A program made the translations under genes and the position numbers. A stretch of DNA of 64,000 nt from JBOICV01 sp050740255 (GTDB lineage Bacteria; Pseudomonadota; Gammaproteobacteria; Nevskiales; JBOICV01): the NCBI GenBank assembly GCA_050740255.1, contig JBOICV010000171.1, positions 1-64,000 of the forward strand, read 5' to 3'. A model generated the notes under the pieces. It saw nothing but the letters and a program-made list of their open reading frames with translations. It did not search any database and was not told where the DNA came from. The stretch's first letter is position 1; each line of letters opens with the position of its first letter. Shown here one piece after another: positions 1-7,091 of the stretch.

Positions 1-2
1 CC

Positions 3-344
3 TTGGTGCCGGTGGGTTCCAGCATGGGCGCCTATGTCGCGGCGCACGCCTGCGCGCAGCTCAAGCCACAAGCACTTTTTCTGATGGCGCCAGCCTTCTA
101 CTTCCCCGGTTGGGACGAAGAGCCGCAGGGCCTGCCTGCGCACACCGTCGTCGTGCACGGCTGGCAGGATGACGTTGTACCGGTGGATGTGGCGCTAAAG
201 TTTGCTCCGGCACACCAGGCCGAACTGCATCTGCTGAATAGCAGCCATACCCTCGCCGATCAATTGCCGATGTTGGGTTTGCTATTCGAAGATTTGCTGC
301 AGCGGGTGGAAGAAAATTCCCGCGTACGCGGGAATGACGTTTAA
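3..344 (+). CDS. alpha/beta hydrolase, YqiA-like, 5'-truncated by window edge
   Basis: The reading frame is open from the window start, so only the C-terminal 113 or so residues are seen. It shows a nucleophile elbow G-S-S-M-G near its visible start, an HGWQDD stretch that would carry the acid residue, and an SSH segment that would carry the catalytic His, in the correct order for an alpha/beta hydrolase. The compact spacing resembles the YqiA/UPF0227 esterases. The last ten residues (ENSRVRGNDV) are encoded by a 20-bp palindromic dispersed repeat at 316-335, so the natural C-terminus appears altered by the repeat. The substrate cannot be told. Confidence 0.7.
   Translation: MVPVGSSMGAYVAAHACAQLKPQALFLMAPAFYFPGWDEEPQGLPAHTVVVHGWQDDVVPVDVALKFAPAHQAELHLLNSSHTLADQLPMLGLLFEDLLQRVEENSRVRGNDV
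316..338. repeat. dispersed palindromic repeat, GTCATTCCCGCG type
   Basis: Positions 316-335 are a perfect 20-bp palindrome (ATTCCCGCGT/ACGCGGGAAT) followed by GAC, which is the reverse orientation of the repeat type also seen at 9755-9820. It lies inside the 3' end of the hydrolase frame and encodes its last residues. Confidence 0.7.
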
Positions 345-360
345 TAAATGACGTTTAATA
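333..360. repeat. 14-bp exact tandem duplication
   Basis: The 14-mer AATGACGTTTAATA occurs twice back to back (333-346 and 347-360). The first copy holds the stop codon of the hydrolase. The second holds the first ATG of the next frame. This looks like a slippage or insertion scar at the edge of the palindromic repeat. Confidence 0.85.
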
Positions 361-872
361 CTAGTAACCGCCTTGCAATGCGAACTGCTGTGCCAAGGCT
401 CGTTTTAGCTGTAATAGTGGTCGGTACGCTATTCCCACTGGCTGCCGTGTGTGGGCTATTTTGGTCATTGATGATGATGGCGGTTGCGTTTGGAATGATG
501 TTCGAAGGTGATACATGGAGTGGGTTACTTGTTCTCGTGTGGTCAACTTGCGCTTTTTACGGGGTTGTAGTTGTCATTGAGTTGATCGCTCACTTTTGGC
601 GGTCACCTTTGCGGAATCCAACAGAACGGATACTTGTTCGTAGCGTTATTGGTCTTGCGATGGGTTGGACATCCATTCCACTGCTCGCGCTTATTGTTTT
701 CGTGGGAATTCGTGACGAACTCTTCGCCTCCGCCCTTTTCATAAGTATTCTGCTAATTCCTACCCCATTGGCAGTCTCGCTGATGCTCGTCACCAATTTT
801 CTACGACAGCGGGCGGTTGACAGCACGCTGGAGAGGGGTGCGCGACAGCTGCGCACTTCCTCACTCAGCTAA
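348..872 (+). CDS. hypothetical integral membrane protein
   Basis: I do not recognise this 174-residue product. It is strongly hydrophobic, with about four predicted membrane spans (roughly residues 17-38, 55-80, 98-122 and 126-150) and a basic C-terminal tail. The codon use is visibly more AT-rich than the surrounding housekeeping genes, which suggests recent acquisition. The first ATG lies in a 14-bp tandem duplication right after the preceding stop and has no clear ribosome binding site. An in-frame ATG at 378 is an alternative start. No function is proposed. Confidence 0.5.
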   Translation: MTFNTSNRLAMRTAVPRLVLAVIVVGTLFPLAAVCGLFWSLMMMAVAFGMMFEGDTWSGLLVLVWSTCAFYGVVVVIELIAHFWRSPLRNPTERILVRSVIGLAMGWTSIPLLALIVFVGIRDELFASALFISILLIPTPLAVSLMLVTNFLRQRAVDSTLERGARQLRTSSLS

Positions 873-880
873 AATGTCGC

Positions 881-1120
881 ATGGCTCCTACCGTATTGCG
901 TGAAAAAGGGTTTCGGCTGTTTTTCTTCTCTCGTGAAGAGACACGCATTCATGTTCACGTAGCTCATTCCGATGGTGAGGCCAAGTTTTGGCTGGAGCCA
1001 GAGATTGTTTTGGCGCAGAATTTCGGCCTGTCCCAAAAGCAGCAACGTGAAGCTGAGAGTATTATTAAGGCCCATGAGCGTGAAATCCGCAAAGCTTGGC
1101 AAAAGCACTTCGGGACCTGA
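881..1120 (+). CDS. DUF4160 family small protein
   Basis: The 79-residue product matches the DUF4160 pattern as I know it: an N-terminal MAPTVLREKGFRLFFFS strand, then an RIHVHV stretch, a KFWLEP motif, and a C-terminal helix rich in Lys/Glu/Arg. DUF4160 genes are very often paired with DUF2442 genes, as here, and the pair is often suspected to be a toxin-antitoxin-like unit, though no activity is established. It overlaps the next gene by 47 bp in another frame. No convincing ribosome binding site precedes the ATG. Its codon use is AT-richer than the core genes. Confidence 0.7.
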   Translation: MAPTVLREKGFRLFFFSREETRIHVHVAHSDGEAKFWLEPEIVLAQNFGLSQKQQREAESIIKAHEREIRKAWQKHFGT

Positions 1121-1340
1121 GGTCACTCACGTCTCTCCCGCGGGCATTTGGCTGCTCGTTAATAACAGCGAGCTGTTCATGCCCTTTAAGCAATTTCCCT
1201 GGTTCCGCGCTGCTGCTGTTGCCGCTATTTACGATGTCGAGCAGCCACACCCGCGACACCTTTACTGGCCGCAGCTCGATATTGATCTCGCGGTCGAGTC
1301 TATTGAGAACCCTGATCGGTTCCCTCTTGTGTCAGCCTAG
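1074..1340 (+). CDS. DUF2442 family small protein
   Basis: This 88-residue frame starts at an ATG inside the DUF4160 gene, overlapping it by 47 bp. Its C-terminal part (VTHVSPAGIWLLV, then FPWFRAA and HLYWPQLDIDLAVESI) matches DUF2442, a small domain that regularly follows DUF4160. The family's LYWPxLDxDL motif is present. A longer in-frame start at 972 exists but would lie almost entirely inside DUF4160, so it is disfavoured. The overlap suggests translational coupling. A DNA-binding or antitoxin-like role is inference only. The stop codon lies 8 bp from the convergent pyrD end. Confidence 0.65.
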   Translation: MSVKSAKLGKSTSGPEVTHVSPAGIWLLVNNSELFMPFKQFPWFRAAAVAAIYDVEQPHPRHLYWPQLDIDLAVESIENPDRFPLVSA

Positions 1341-1347
1341 CTCCGAA

Positions 1348-2364
1348 CTACCCCACCGCCCGGACGCACTCCGATACCAACCCCGGCCCGCGATAAATAA
1401 AGCCGGTGTATATCTGTACCAAGCTGGCCCCTGCCCCGATTTTCTCGCGCGCGTCCTCACCCGACAGAATCCCGCCAACACCGATAATCGGCAGCGCGCC
1501 GTCCAGCCGCCGGGCAAGCTCGGCAATCACATGATTAGAGCGCGCCTGCAACGGCGCACCGCTCAGGCCACCCATCTCCCCCGCCAGACGGTGCTCGGCC
1601 ACGCCTTCGCGCGACACGGTGGTGTTCGTCGCGATGACCGCGTCTACTTTGTGCTGCATCAGTTCGCGCGCAATGCTGTCCAATTCCGCAGGACTCAGAT
1701 CGGGCGCGATTTTAACTGCCAGTGGGACGTAGCGCCCATGCCGCTGCGCAAGTTCGGCTTGGGCTTGCTTGAGCGAAGCCAGCAGCGCGCCCAACACCCG
1801 CTCCTTCTGCAGCTCGCGCAGTCCCAGGGTATTGGGCGATGAAATGTTGATCGTCACGTAGTCTGCCAGCGCATACACCTTGCGCAAACAATGCAAGTAG
1901 TCTTCGGTGGCGCGCTCCAGCGGCGTGTCGAAATTCTTGCCGATGTTTACGCCCAGCCGGGCGCGCAAATTAGTCTTGCGGGCGGCGCGCAGGCGCAACA
2001 GCATTGCGTCCACACCCGCGTTGTTGAAGCCCATGCGGTTGATGAGCGCTTCATGTTCCGCCAGACGGAACAGGCGCGGGCGCGGATTGCCGGGTTGGGC
2101 GCGCGGTGTGACCGTGCCGACCTCGATAAAGCCGAAGCCCAGCGCGTCCCATGCGCTGATGCACTCGCCGTCCTTGTCCAGACCCGCCGCCAGGCCGATG
2201 GGATTGGGGAATTCCAGACCCATCACCGTTCGCGGCGCCGACAGCTTGCGGCCAAGAACCGCGCCGGCCATGCGCGGCAGACGCGACAGCGCCGCAATGG
2301 TGAGGAGATGAGAGTTCTCGGCGTCGAGCCGAAAGAGGATTTTCCGCGCAGCGCTATACAGCAT
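1348..2364 (-). CDS. pyrD: dihydroorotate dehydrogenase (quinone), class 2
   Basis: The product oxidises dihydroorotate to orotate with FMN and membrane quinone, the fourth step of pyrimidine synthesis. The 338 residues are the usual class 2 length. The N-terminal amphipathic stretch (residues 1-40) is the membrane-binding extension of class 2 enzymes. Visible motifs are AAGLDKDGE (59-67), the GNPRPRLFR loop (92-100), NRMGFNNAGV (109-118) and NISSPNT, with the catalytic Ser at about 175. It is a single gene, convergent with the DUF2442 frame 8 bp away. The ATG is preceded by no strong ribosome binding site. Confidence 0.95.
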   Translation of the reverse strand: MLYSAARKILFRLDAENSHLLTIAALSRLPRMAGAVLGRKLSAPRTVMGLEFPNPIGLAAGLDKDGECISAWDALGFGFIEVGTVTPRAQPGNPRPRLFRLAEHEALINRMGFNNAGVDAMLLRLRAARKTNLRARLGVNIGKNFDTPLERATEDYLHCLRKVYALADYVTINISSPNTLGLRELQKERVLGALLASLKQAQAELAQRHGRYVPLAVKIAPDLSPAELDSIARELMQHKVDAVIATNTTVSREGVAEHRLAGEMGGLSGAPLQARSNHVIAELARRLDGALPIIGVGGILSGEDAREKIGAGASLVQIYTGFIYRGPGLVSECVRAVG

Positions 2365-2755
2365 TAACGGGCATCCAGATATTGAGGCTTACCAAAGTTT
2401 CTGCAACTCGTGAAATCCCCCGCTCGGCGCTGTCGCGCCTCGCCGCCCCCTTTACAAAAGGGGGCAGACGGACACCGCTTGCGGTGGACGGCGGGGGATT
2501 TCGGGCTGATGCGGGTGTTAGTCAATTGCGCAATCCCTCAGTACGTGGTCATCGCGAGGAGCAGCGTGACGAAGCGATCTCGCCGGTTGCCGTGTCACCG
2601 CAAAAATAGAAGATTGATTCGCGGAGTTTATCCTGAGCGTAGCCCCGCTCGGCTTCGACTTCGCGGCATGGCCGCTACGCTCAGCACGAACGGGGCGTAG
2701 TCGAAGCCTGTCCTGAGTTTGTCGAAGGGCTCGCAATGACAAGGGTGACGTATAG
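2365..2755. repeat. gene-free block of nested dispersed repeats
   Basis: No credible gene lies in this 391-bp gap. Two structures are visible. The first spans 2412-2502, with outer arms GAAATCCCCC and GGGGGATTTC enclosing a tight hairpin at 2445-2465 (GCCCCCTTT/AAAGGGGGC). The second spans 2548-2740, with outer arms GTCATCGCGAG and CTCGCAATGAC. These enclose another repeat with TATCCTGAGCGTAG and CTGAGTTTGTCGAAGG segments of a type common in proteobacterial intergenic regions. The nesting suggests one repeat inserted into another. Short frames running through it are not considered genes. Confidence 0.7.
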
Positions 2756-4771
2756 CTAGGACGCCGCCGCGACCGGCAGCGCACGCCGGGTTGGTGCCGA
2801 CAGCGGCAGTTTTTCCGCGACCTGTTCGCGCAGATTGCGTATCCGCACATTGACCTTGTCCTGCGCCAGCATCAGCGGAAAGCGGCCCAGCGACATGACC
2901 AGATCGCGCAGCAGCAGCAACTTGGATTCGTTCTCATACAGCGAGGCGAAAGAACCCGCGGCCGCGAACAGCGAGCGTGACAGGTGGATGTATTCGCTCT
3001 TTACGGTAATGCCAAGCTGTTGTGAGTTGGCGCTCAGGTGCATCACGGTCTGGCCGCGCCGGTGCAGGCCTTCGAGACCCTCACGGGTCAGAATCGAGAG
3101 GACATTCCTGCTGGTAAGCGGGGCGATGCCGCGCTTGTCGAGGGTTTCGCCCAGGGCGTCGCGGATTTCGATCCAGCGCGCACGGTTGCCATCGGGATCA
3201 GTCGAAACATTGATCAGCGCTTCGGTCAGCAGCTCGCGGTCGGCCAGCACCGCGCCGATCAGATAATCCCACACGGCTTTCCATTTGCCTTCCATGCTCA
3301 CGGCATTGCCCCAGTCCACCAGGTGCAGCTCGCCCTGTGGTCCGACCATGATATTGCCGGGATGCAGGTCGCCGTGGCACTCGCGGTAGAACAGCAGGTG
3401 ATAAAGCACGGTATAGAGGAAGCGCCCCGCGAGCTTGCGCTGGAAGCGGCGGCGTTTGTATAGCGGCATGCGGCGCAGCGCCTGGGTCAGGCTCACCGCG
3501 TCGCTGAGATACTCCATCTCCAGAATACGGCGCGAGGAGCGGAACAGCACCGGCACGCTCCACAAGGTGCTGTCGCGGCTGCGCTCATAAAACAACTGCT
3601 GGATGCGGGCTTCCTCTTCGAAGTCCAGCTCGCGGGTGAAGCCGGCGATGAATTCGTCGAGTTGGTCTTGCAAAGCCACCAGAAACGGCGCCAGCTTGGA
3701 ATGCGGTGCCCAATACTGGCTGCTCATGACCGCCAGATTGATGACCAGCTTGCCGATCACGAACTCGCGATCTAGATTGTGCCGCCCGACTTTAAGTACT
3801 ACCGGACGTAACACTTCTTGTCCATTGATATTAAATGGTTTTTTAGCTATATAAATTGATCCTATAGAGCCTGATTTCACCGGCTTTTCGGGATCGAAGC
3901 CCATGAATAGCTCGTGCGGCGGCTTGCCATAGGTTTCCAGAAAGGCCGCGGTGACCTCCTCCGGCGACATCGGCGGCACATCTTCCTGGAACACCGCCAA
4001 CTCCCTGGCGATTTCCTTGGGCAGGAAGTCCGCGTTGGCCGCCGCCACCTGCGCCATCTTGATGAAGAAGGGCCCGAACTCGCGCACCATCTTCGCCACG
4101 ATCTGCGCCTGACCGCGCAGATCCTTGGGATCGGCCTGGAAGAAGGGCCGGATATAGCGCAGCGCCTTGATCTGGCGGCGGATGATGCGGATATCGCTGC
4201 GCACGGTGCCGGCGCGGCGGGCGAGCTCCTGCAACTGCCATTGATTGAAGCGCTTGCCGGATTTCAGCAGATTGACCACCTCCACCAGCAGCGGCTCATA
4301 GGTGCGCAGCACCAGCCGCACCATGTCCAGCGACATCTCCCCCAGGCCCTTCACATCCGGGCTGGAGAACAGCTCGTCGAAAAAGGCCCAGAATTCCTTG
4401 AGCAGCATCTCCGGCACTTCCACCGGACTGCGCTGCACCATTTGATCCACCACGAAGCGGATCAGGTTCTCGGTGGACTGTTCGTTGGGGATGAGCTTGC
4501 GCTCACGCAGATAGTGCGTAAGGCGCTCCATCGTGTTGGTGATGGGGTGCCCGTACAGCGGCGTGAACAGCGCGTCTATCGCCTGCGCCAGGTCTTCGCG
4601 CGCAATATCGCGGTCGTGCGAGACCAGTTGCGCCAGCGGCACCACTCCGCGCGAGATCGCCAGGGTCTGCGAGGTCAGCCCAGCCAATTCACGCAGCACC
4701 GCGCCGGGGCGGCGCGGGAAACTGAAACGCCAGCGTGCTGTGCGCCTGGTAGCTGCCGCCTTCTTTGTCAC
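2756..4771 (-). CDS. ABC1/UbiB-like atypical kinase family protein
   Basis: The product (671 residues from the GTG at 4771) carries the ABC1/AarF/UbiB fold. It has a K-x-x-Q segment reading KMAQ (238-241), a Ser/Gly loop SGSIGS (300-305) where the family has its Ala-rich loop, VVLK (324-327), the catalytic HGDLHPGN (466-473) and metal-binding VDWG (485-488). A long N-terminal region of about 200 residues is extra to UbiB. The KxGQ signature has Ala in place of Gly. The chosen GTG lies 8 bp after the stop of the upstream reductase and follows an AGGGG sequence. Upstream in-frame codons would overlap that gene. The pair is probably co-transcribed. Relatives act in ubiquinone or lipid metabolism, but the substrate here is unknown. 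Confidence 0.8.
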   Translation of the reverse strand: MTKKAAATRRTARWRFSFPRRPGAVLRELAGLTSQTLAISRGVVPLAQLVSHDRDIAREDLAQAIDALFTPLYGHPITNTMERLTHYLRERKLIPNEQSTENLIRFVVDQMVQRSPVEVPEMLLKEFWAFFDELFSSPDVKGLGEMSLDMVRLVLRTYEPLLVEVVNLLKSGKRFNQWQLQELARRAGTVRSDIRIIRRQIKALRYIRPFFQADPKDLRGQAQIVAKMVREFGPFFIKMAQVAAANADFLPKEIARELAVFQEDVPPMSPEEVTAAFLETYGKPPHELFMGFDPEKPVKSGSIGSIYIAKKPFNINGQEVLRPVVLKVGRHNLDREFVIGKLVINLAVMSSQYWAPHSKLAPFLVALQDQLDEFIAGFTRELDFEEEARIQQLFYERSRDSTLWSVPVLFRSSRRILEMEYLSDAVSLTQALRRMPLYKRRRFQRKLAGRFLYTVLYHLLFYRECHGDLHPGNIMVGPQGELHLVDWGNAVSMEGKWKAVWDYLIGAVLADRELLTEALINVSTDPDGNRARWIEIRDALGETLDKRGIAPLTSRNVLSILTREGLEGLHRRGQTVMHLSANSQQLGITVKSEYIHLSRSLFAAAGSFASLYENESKLLLLRDLVMSLGRFPLMLAQDKVNVRIRNLREQVAEKLPLSAPTRRALPVAAAS

Positions 4772-4778
4772 GCGGCCC

Positions 4779-6203
4779 CTAGGCGCCAACCAGGTGCTGG
4801 CCGCATACCCGCAGGGTACTGCCGGACACGCCGACGGCGGCCGGGCTCGCAAGGAAGCAGATCGCCTCGGCCACGTCCACCGGCAGACCGCCCTGCGACA
4901 AGGTATTCATGCGCCGCCCTACCTCGCGTATCGTGAAGGGGATCGCAGCGGTCATCTGGGTTTCGATGAAACCCGGGGCCACGGCGTTGACGCCAATCGC
5001 GCGCTCGGCGAGCTGGCGCGACAGCGCTTCGACATAGCCGATCACGCCCGCTTTGGTGGCGCCGTAGTTGGTCTGCCCCATATTTCCCGCGATGCCGCCA
5101 ATCGAAGACACGCAGACGATGCGGCCGTGCTTGCGCACGATGCCGTCCAGCAATACTTCATTGATACGCAAGATCGCGGCCAGATTGATATCCAGCACCA
5201 TGTTCCACCACTCGCGGCTCATGCGCGCCAGCGTGCGGTCGCGTGTCACGCCGGCGTTGTGCACGACGATGTCCACGCCGTCGTGAGTCTGGCGCAGGTA
5301 ATCCGCGATCTGCTTGGGCGCGGCGGCATCGGTGACATCCGCCATCAGCACCTCGCCACCGATCGCAGTGGCTACCTGCTGCAGACTTTGCTCTTCCGCC
5401 GGCCGGTCCAGACAGACGACCTTGGCACCTTCGCGCGCGAGTGTTTGCGCGATGCTCGCGCCGATGCCGCGCGCCGCGCCGGTAACCAGCGCGATCTTGC
5501 CTTGCAGCAAGCCCGACCATTGCTGCGGCAATTCACCGGCAACCTGTGTATGCACCCGCAAGGGCTGACCCGTGATAAAAGCTGAGTGGGTGGACAGGAA
5601 GAAGCGCAGCGGTCCGGCCAGGCGTTCGTCCGCACCCGGTTCAACGAAGAGGAGCTGCGCCGTGACGCCCCGCTTGCCCACTTCCTTGGCCAGCGAGCGG
5701 TTAAAACCATCCAGTGCGCGCTGGCTCGCGGCGGCAGACGCGTCGCTCAGCTTTTCCGGAATACGGCCCAGTAGAACGATGCGGCCGGAACGCGCCAATT
5801 TCGGCAGGAACGGCGCCAGGCTGGCGTGCAGCTCAGCCAGATCGTCCGGCGATTGCGCGCCGCTGGCGTCGAACACGATGGCGTCATAACGCGTGTCATC
5901 TTCAGCCGTGGCTGCGCGCAGCGCGATCCCGGCTTGTTGGGCAGCTTGACGAATCCCATCGATACCCGCGGTCCCGGCCGGGACAAACACCTCACCGCCG
6001 GCTTCGCTCACGGTACGCAGTGCGGCGGCGGTCAAAGTGTCGCGGCCGCGCGTGGCGGCGAAGACGACGGCCTGTCCTTCCAAGGGTCTTGGCTGCCAGC
6101 CGCCTTCGGCGCGCTTCAGCGCGGGCGGATTGGGCAATCCCAGCGCACCGGCCAGTTTCTGGCCGAAGCCGGACTGCACGAACTCAAGATAACGATCGCT
6201 CAT
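4779..6203 (-). CDS. long-type 3-oxoacyl-ACP reductase (FabG4-like SDR)
   Basis: The 474-residue product has two Rossmann-like halves, as in the high-molecular-weight FabG proteins. Residues 1-230 are a degenerate, cofactor-less half. Residues 235-470 form an intact short-chain dehydrogenase with TGAARGIG (241-248), HNAG (315-318), Ser at 366-367, and Y380-x-x-x-K384. It likely reduces 3-oxoacyl thioesters with NAD(P)H. The ATG at 6203 follows an AGGTG ribosome binding site. The frame is open further upstream but that part has no such site. It is followed at 8 bp by the ABC1 kinase gene, and a dyad at 6362-6378 lies upstream. Confidence 0.85.
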   Translation of the reverse strand: MSDRYLEFVQSGFGQKLAGALGLPNPPALKRAEGGWQPRPLEGQAVVFAATRGRDTLTAAALRTVSEAGGEVFVPAGTAGIDGIRQAAQQAGIALRAATAEDDTRYDAIVFDASGAQSPDDLAELHASLAPFLPKLARSGRIVLLGRIPEKLSDASAAASQRALDGFNRSLAKEVGKRGVTAQLLFVEPGADERLAGPLRFFLSTHSAFITGQPLRVHTQVAGELPQQWSGLLQGKIALVTGAARGIGASIAQTLAREGAKVVCLDRPAEEQSLQQVATAIGGEVLMADVTDAAAPKQIADYLRQTHDGVDIVVHNAGVTRDRTLARMSREWWNMVLDINLAAILRINEVLLDGIVRKHGRIVCVSSIGGIAGNMGQTNYGATKAGVIGYVEALSRQLAERAIGVNAVAPGFIETQMTAAIPFTIREVGRRMNTLSQGGLPVDVAEAICFLASPAAVGVSGSTLRVCGQHLVGA

Positions 6204-6361
6204 AGATACACCTGGATTGAGTTTGTTGGAATTGTTGGCCGGGCTGGTCCCGCACGGCGAAGGGCGCAAAGTGTACGTCAACTCACCGTCGGCGGGCATT
6301 GCCCACAGCGCCGCCGACCCGCTGTCGAAACAGTGATTGTCAGGGAAGCTCGGGATGCCCA

Positions 6362-6378
6362 TTGACGGACGGCGTCAA
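6362..6378. promoter_or_regulatory. possible operator: TTGACG-N5-CGTCAA dyad
   Basis: A perfect 6-bp inverted repeat with a 5-bp spacer lies in the 273-bp divergent gap between the FabG-like gene and the first Pro-rich gene. The left arm could also serve as a -35 box for the rightward gene (TTGACG, then GATAGT about 17 bp on). No regulator gene is adjacent. The site is a sequence-based guess. Confidence 0.3.
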
Positions 6379-6476
6379 GTGTCTGATAGTTCACGCATAA
6401 GCGCGCCCTTGCGCCAGAACGATAAGCTGGGGCCGCACCCTTAATCAGCGAGACTTAAACGGGAGAGAGTGATTCC

Positions 6477-7061
6477 ATGCGCAAGGACACTTTAATCATG
6501 GTGGTGATGGTGGTGATTGTCGCCACCGCGGTGTATCAAGGCTTACAGCTCTTTGTGCCACACAAGGCCGCCGAGGGTAGCGCCGAAATCGCCGAGCCCT
6601 CGGCAGTAGCCACGCCGGAGGAAGCCGCGCCGACGGGTGAAGAAACCATCGCCGCGGATGAAAGCGGCGCAGCTTCGACTCCCGAGGAATCTCTCGAAGT
6701 CGTAGGAGAGACCACTCCGCCCGCCGACACCGCGTCCGCCGATACAATGACTGCGGAACCGGCGATGCCCGCTGAACCAGCCCCCGCGCCAGAGCCCGCG
6801 CCTGCTCCGGAACCTGAGCCTGTTGCGGAGCCTGCGCCCGATGTCGCGGCGCCTGAAGAACCAGCTCCGCCCGCAGAACCAATGGCTGAAGAAGCTGCGC
6901 CGGAACCCGCGGCGATGGAGCAAGCGGCGACCAGCGAGCAGCCGGACGAGCTGGAGGAAATCGCGGTACGCGCAGCGGTCGAAGAAGCCAAGCGTGTCGC
7001 CGCCGAGGCTGCCGAAAAGGCCGCACGCGAAGCTTATCGCGCGCGCAAAGCCGGCCAGTAA
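6477..7061 (+). CDS. membrane-anchored Pro/Ala/Glu-rich protein, unknown
   Basis: I do not recognise this 194-residue protein. Residues 7-25 form a single N-terminal membrane anchor. Residues 35-155 are an extended, acidic Pro/Ala/Glu linker with PAPEP-type repeats like those of TonB or TolA-type spacers. Residues 158-192 form a charged Ala/Glu/Lys/Arg helix that could be a coiled coil. There is no lipobox or globular domain. The ATG follows a good GGGAGAGAG ribosome binding site. The next gene starts 30 bp later and has the same architecture, so the two are likely one operon acting in the periplasm. Confidence 0.65.
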   Translation: MRKDTLIMVVMVVIVATAVYQGLQLFVPHKAAEGSAEIAEPSAVATPEEAAPTGEETIAADESGAASTPEESLEVVGETTPPADTASADTMTAEPAMPAEPAPAPEPAPAPEPEPVAEPAPDVAAPEEPAPPAEPMAEEAAPEPAAMEQAATSEQPDELEEIAVRAAVEEAKRVAAEAAEKAAREAYRARKAGQ

Positions 7062-7091
7062 GCGTCCAGCCCACTTAAGAGAGCTGCAGCT

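Noticed and set aside
972..1073. Longer start for the DUF2442 frame
   Set aside because: The extra 34 residues lie wholly inside DUF4160 and have no match to the DUF2442 family.
3914..5585. Open frames on the plus strand opposite the ABC1 kinase and FabG genes
   Set aside because: They are shadows of the coding strand with compositions rich in His, Arg and Gln and no family features. The minus strand carries clear motifs.
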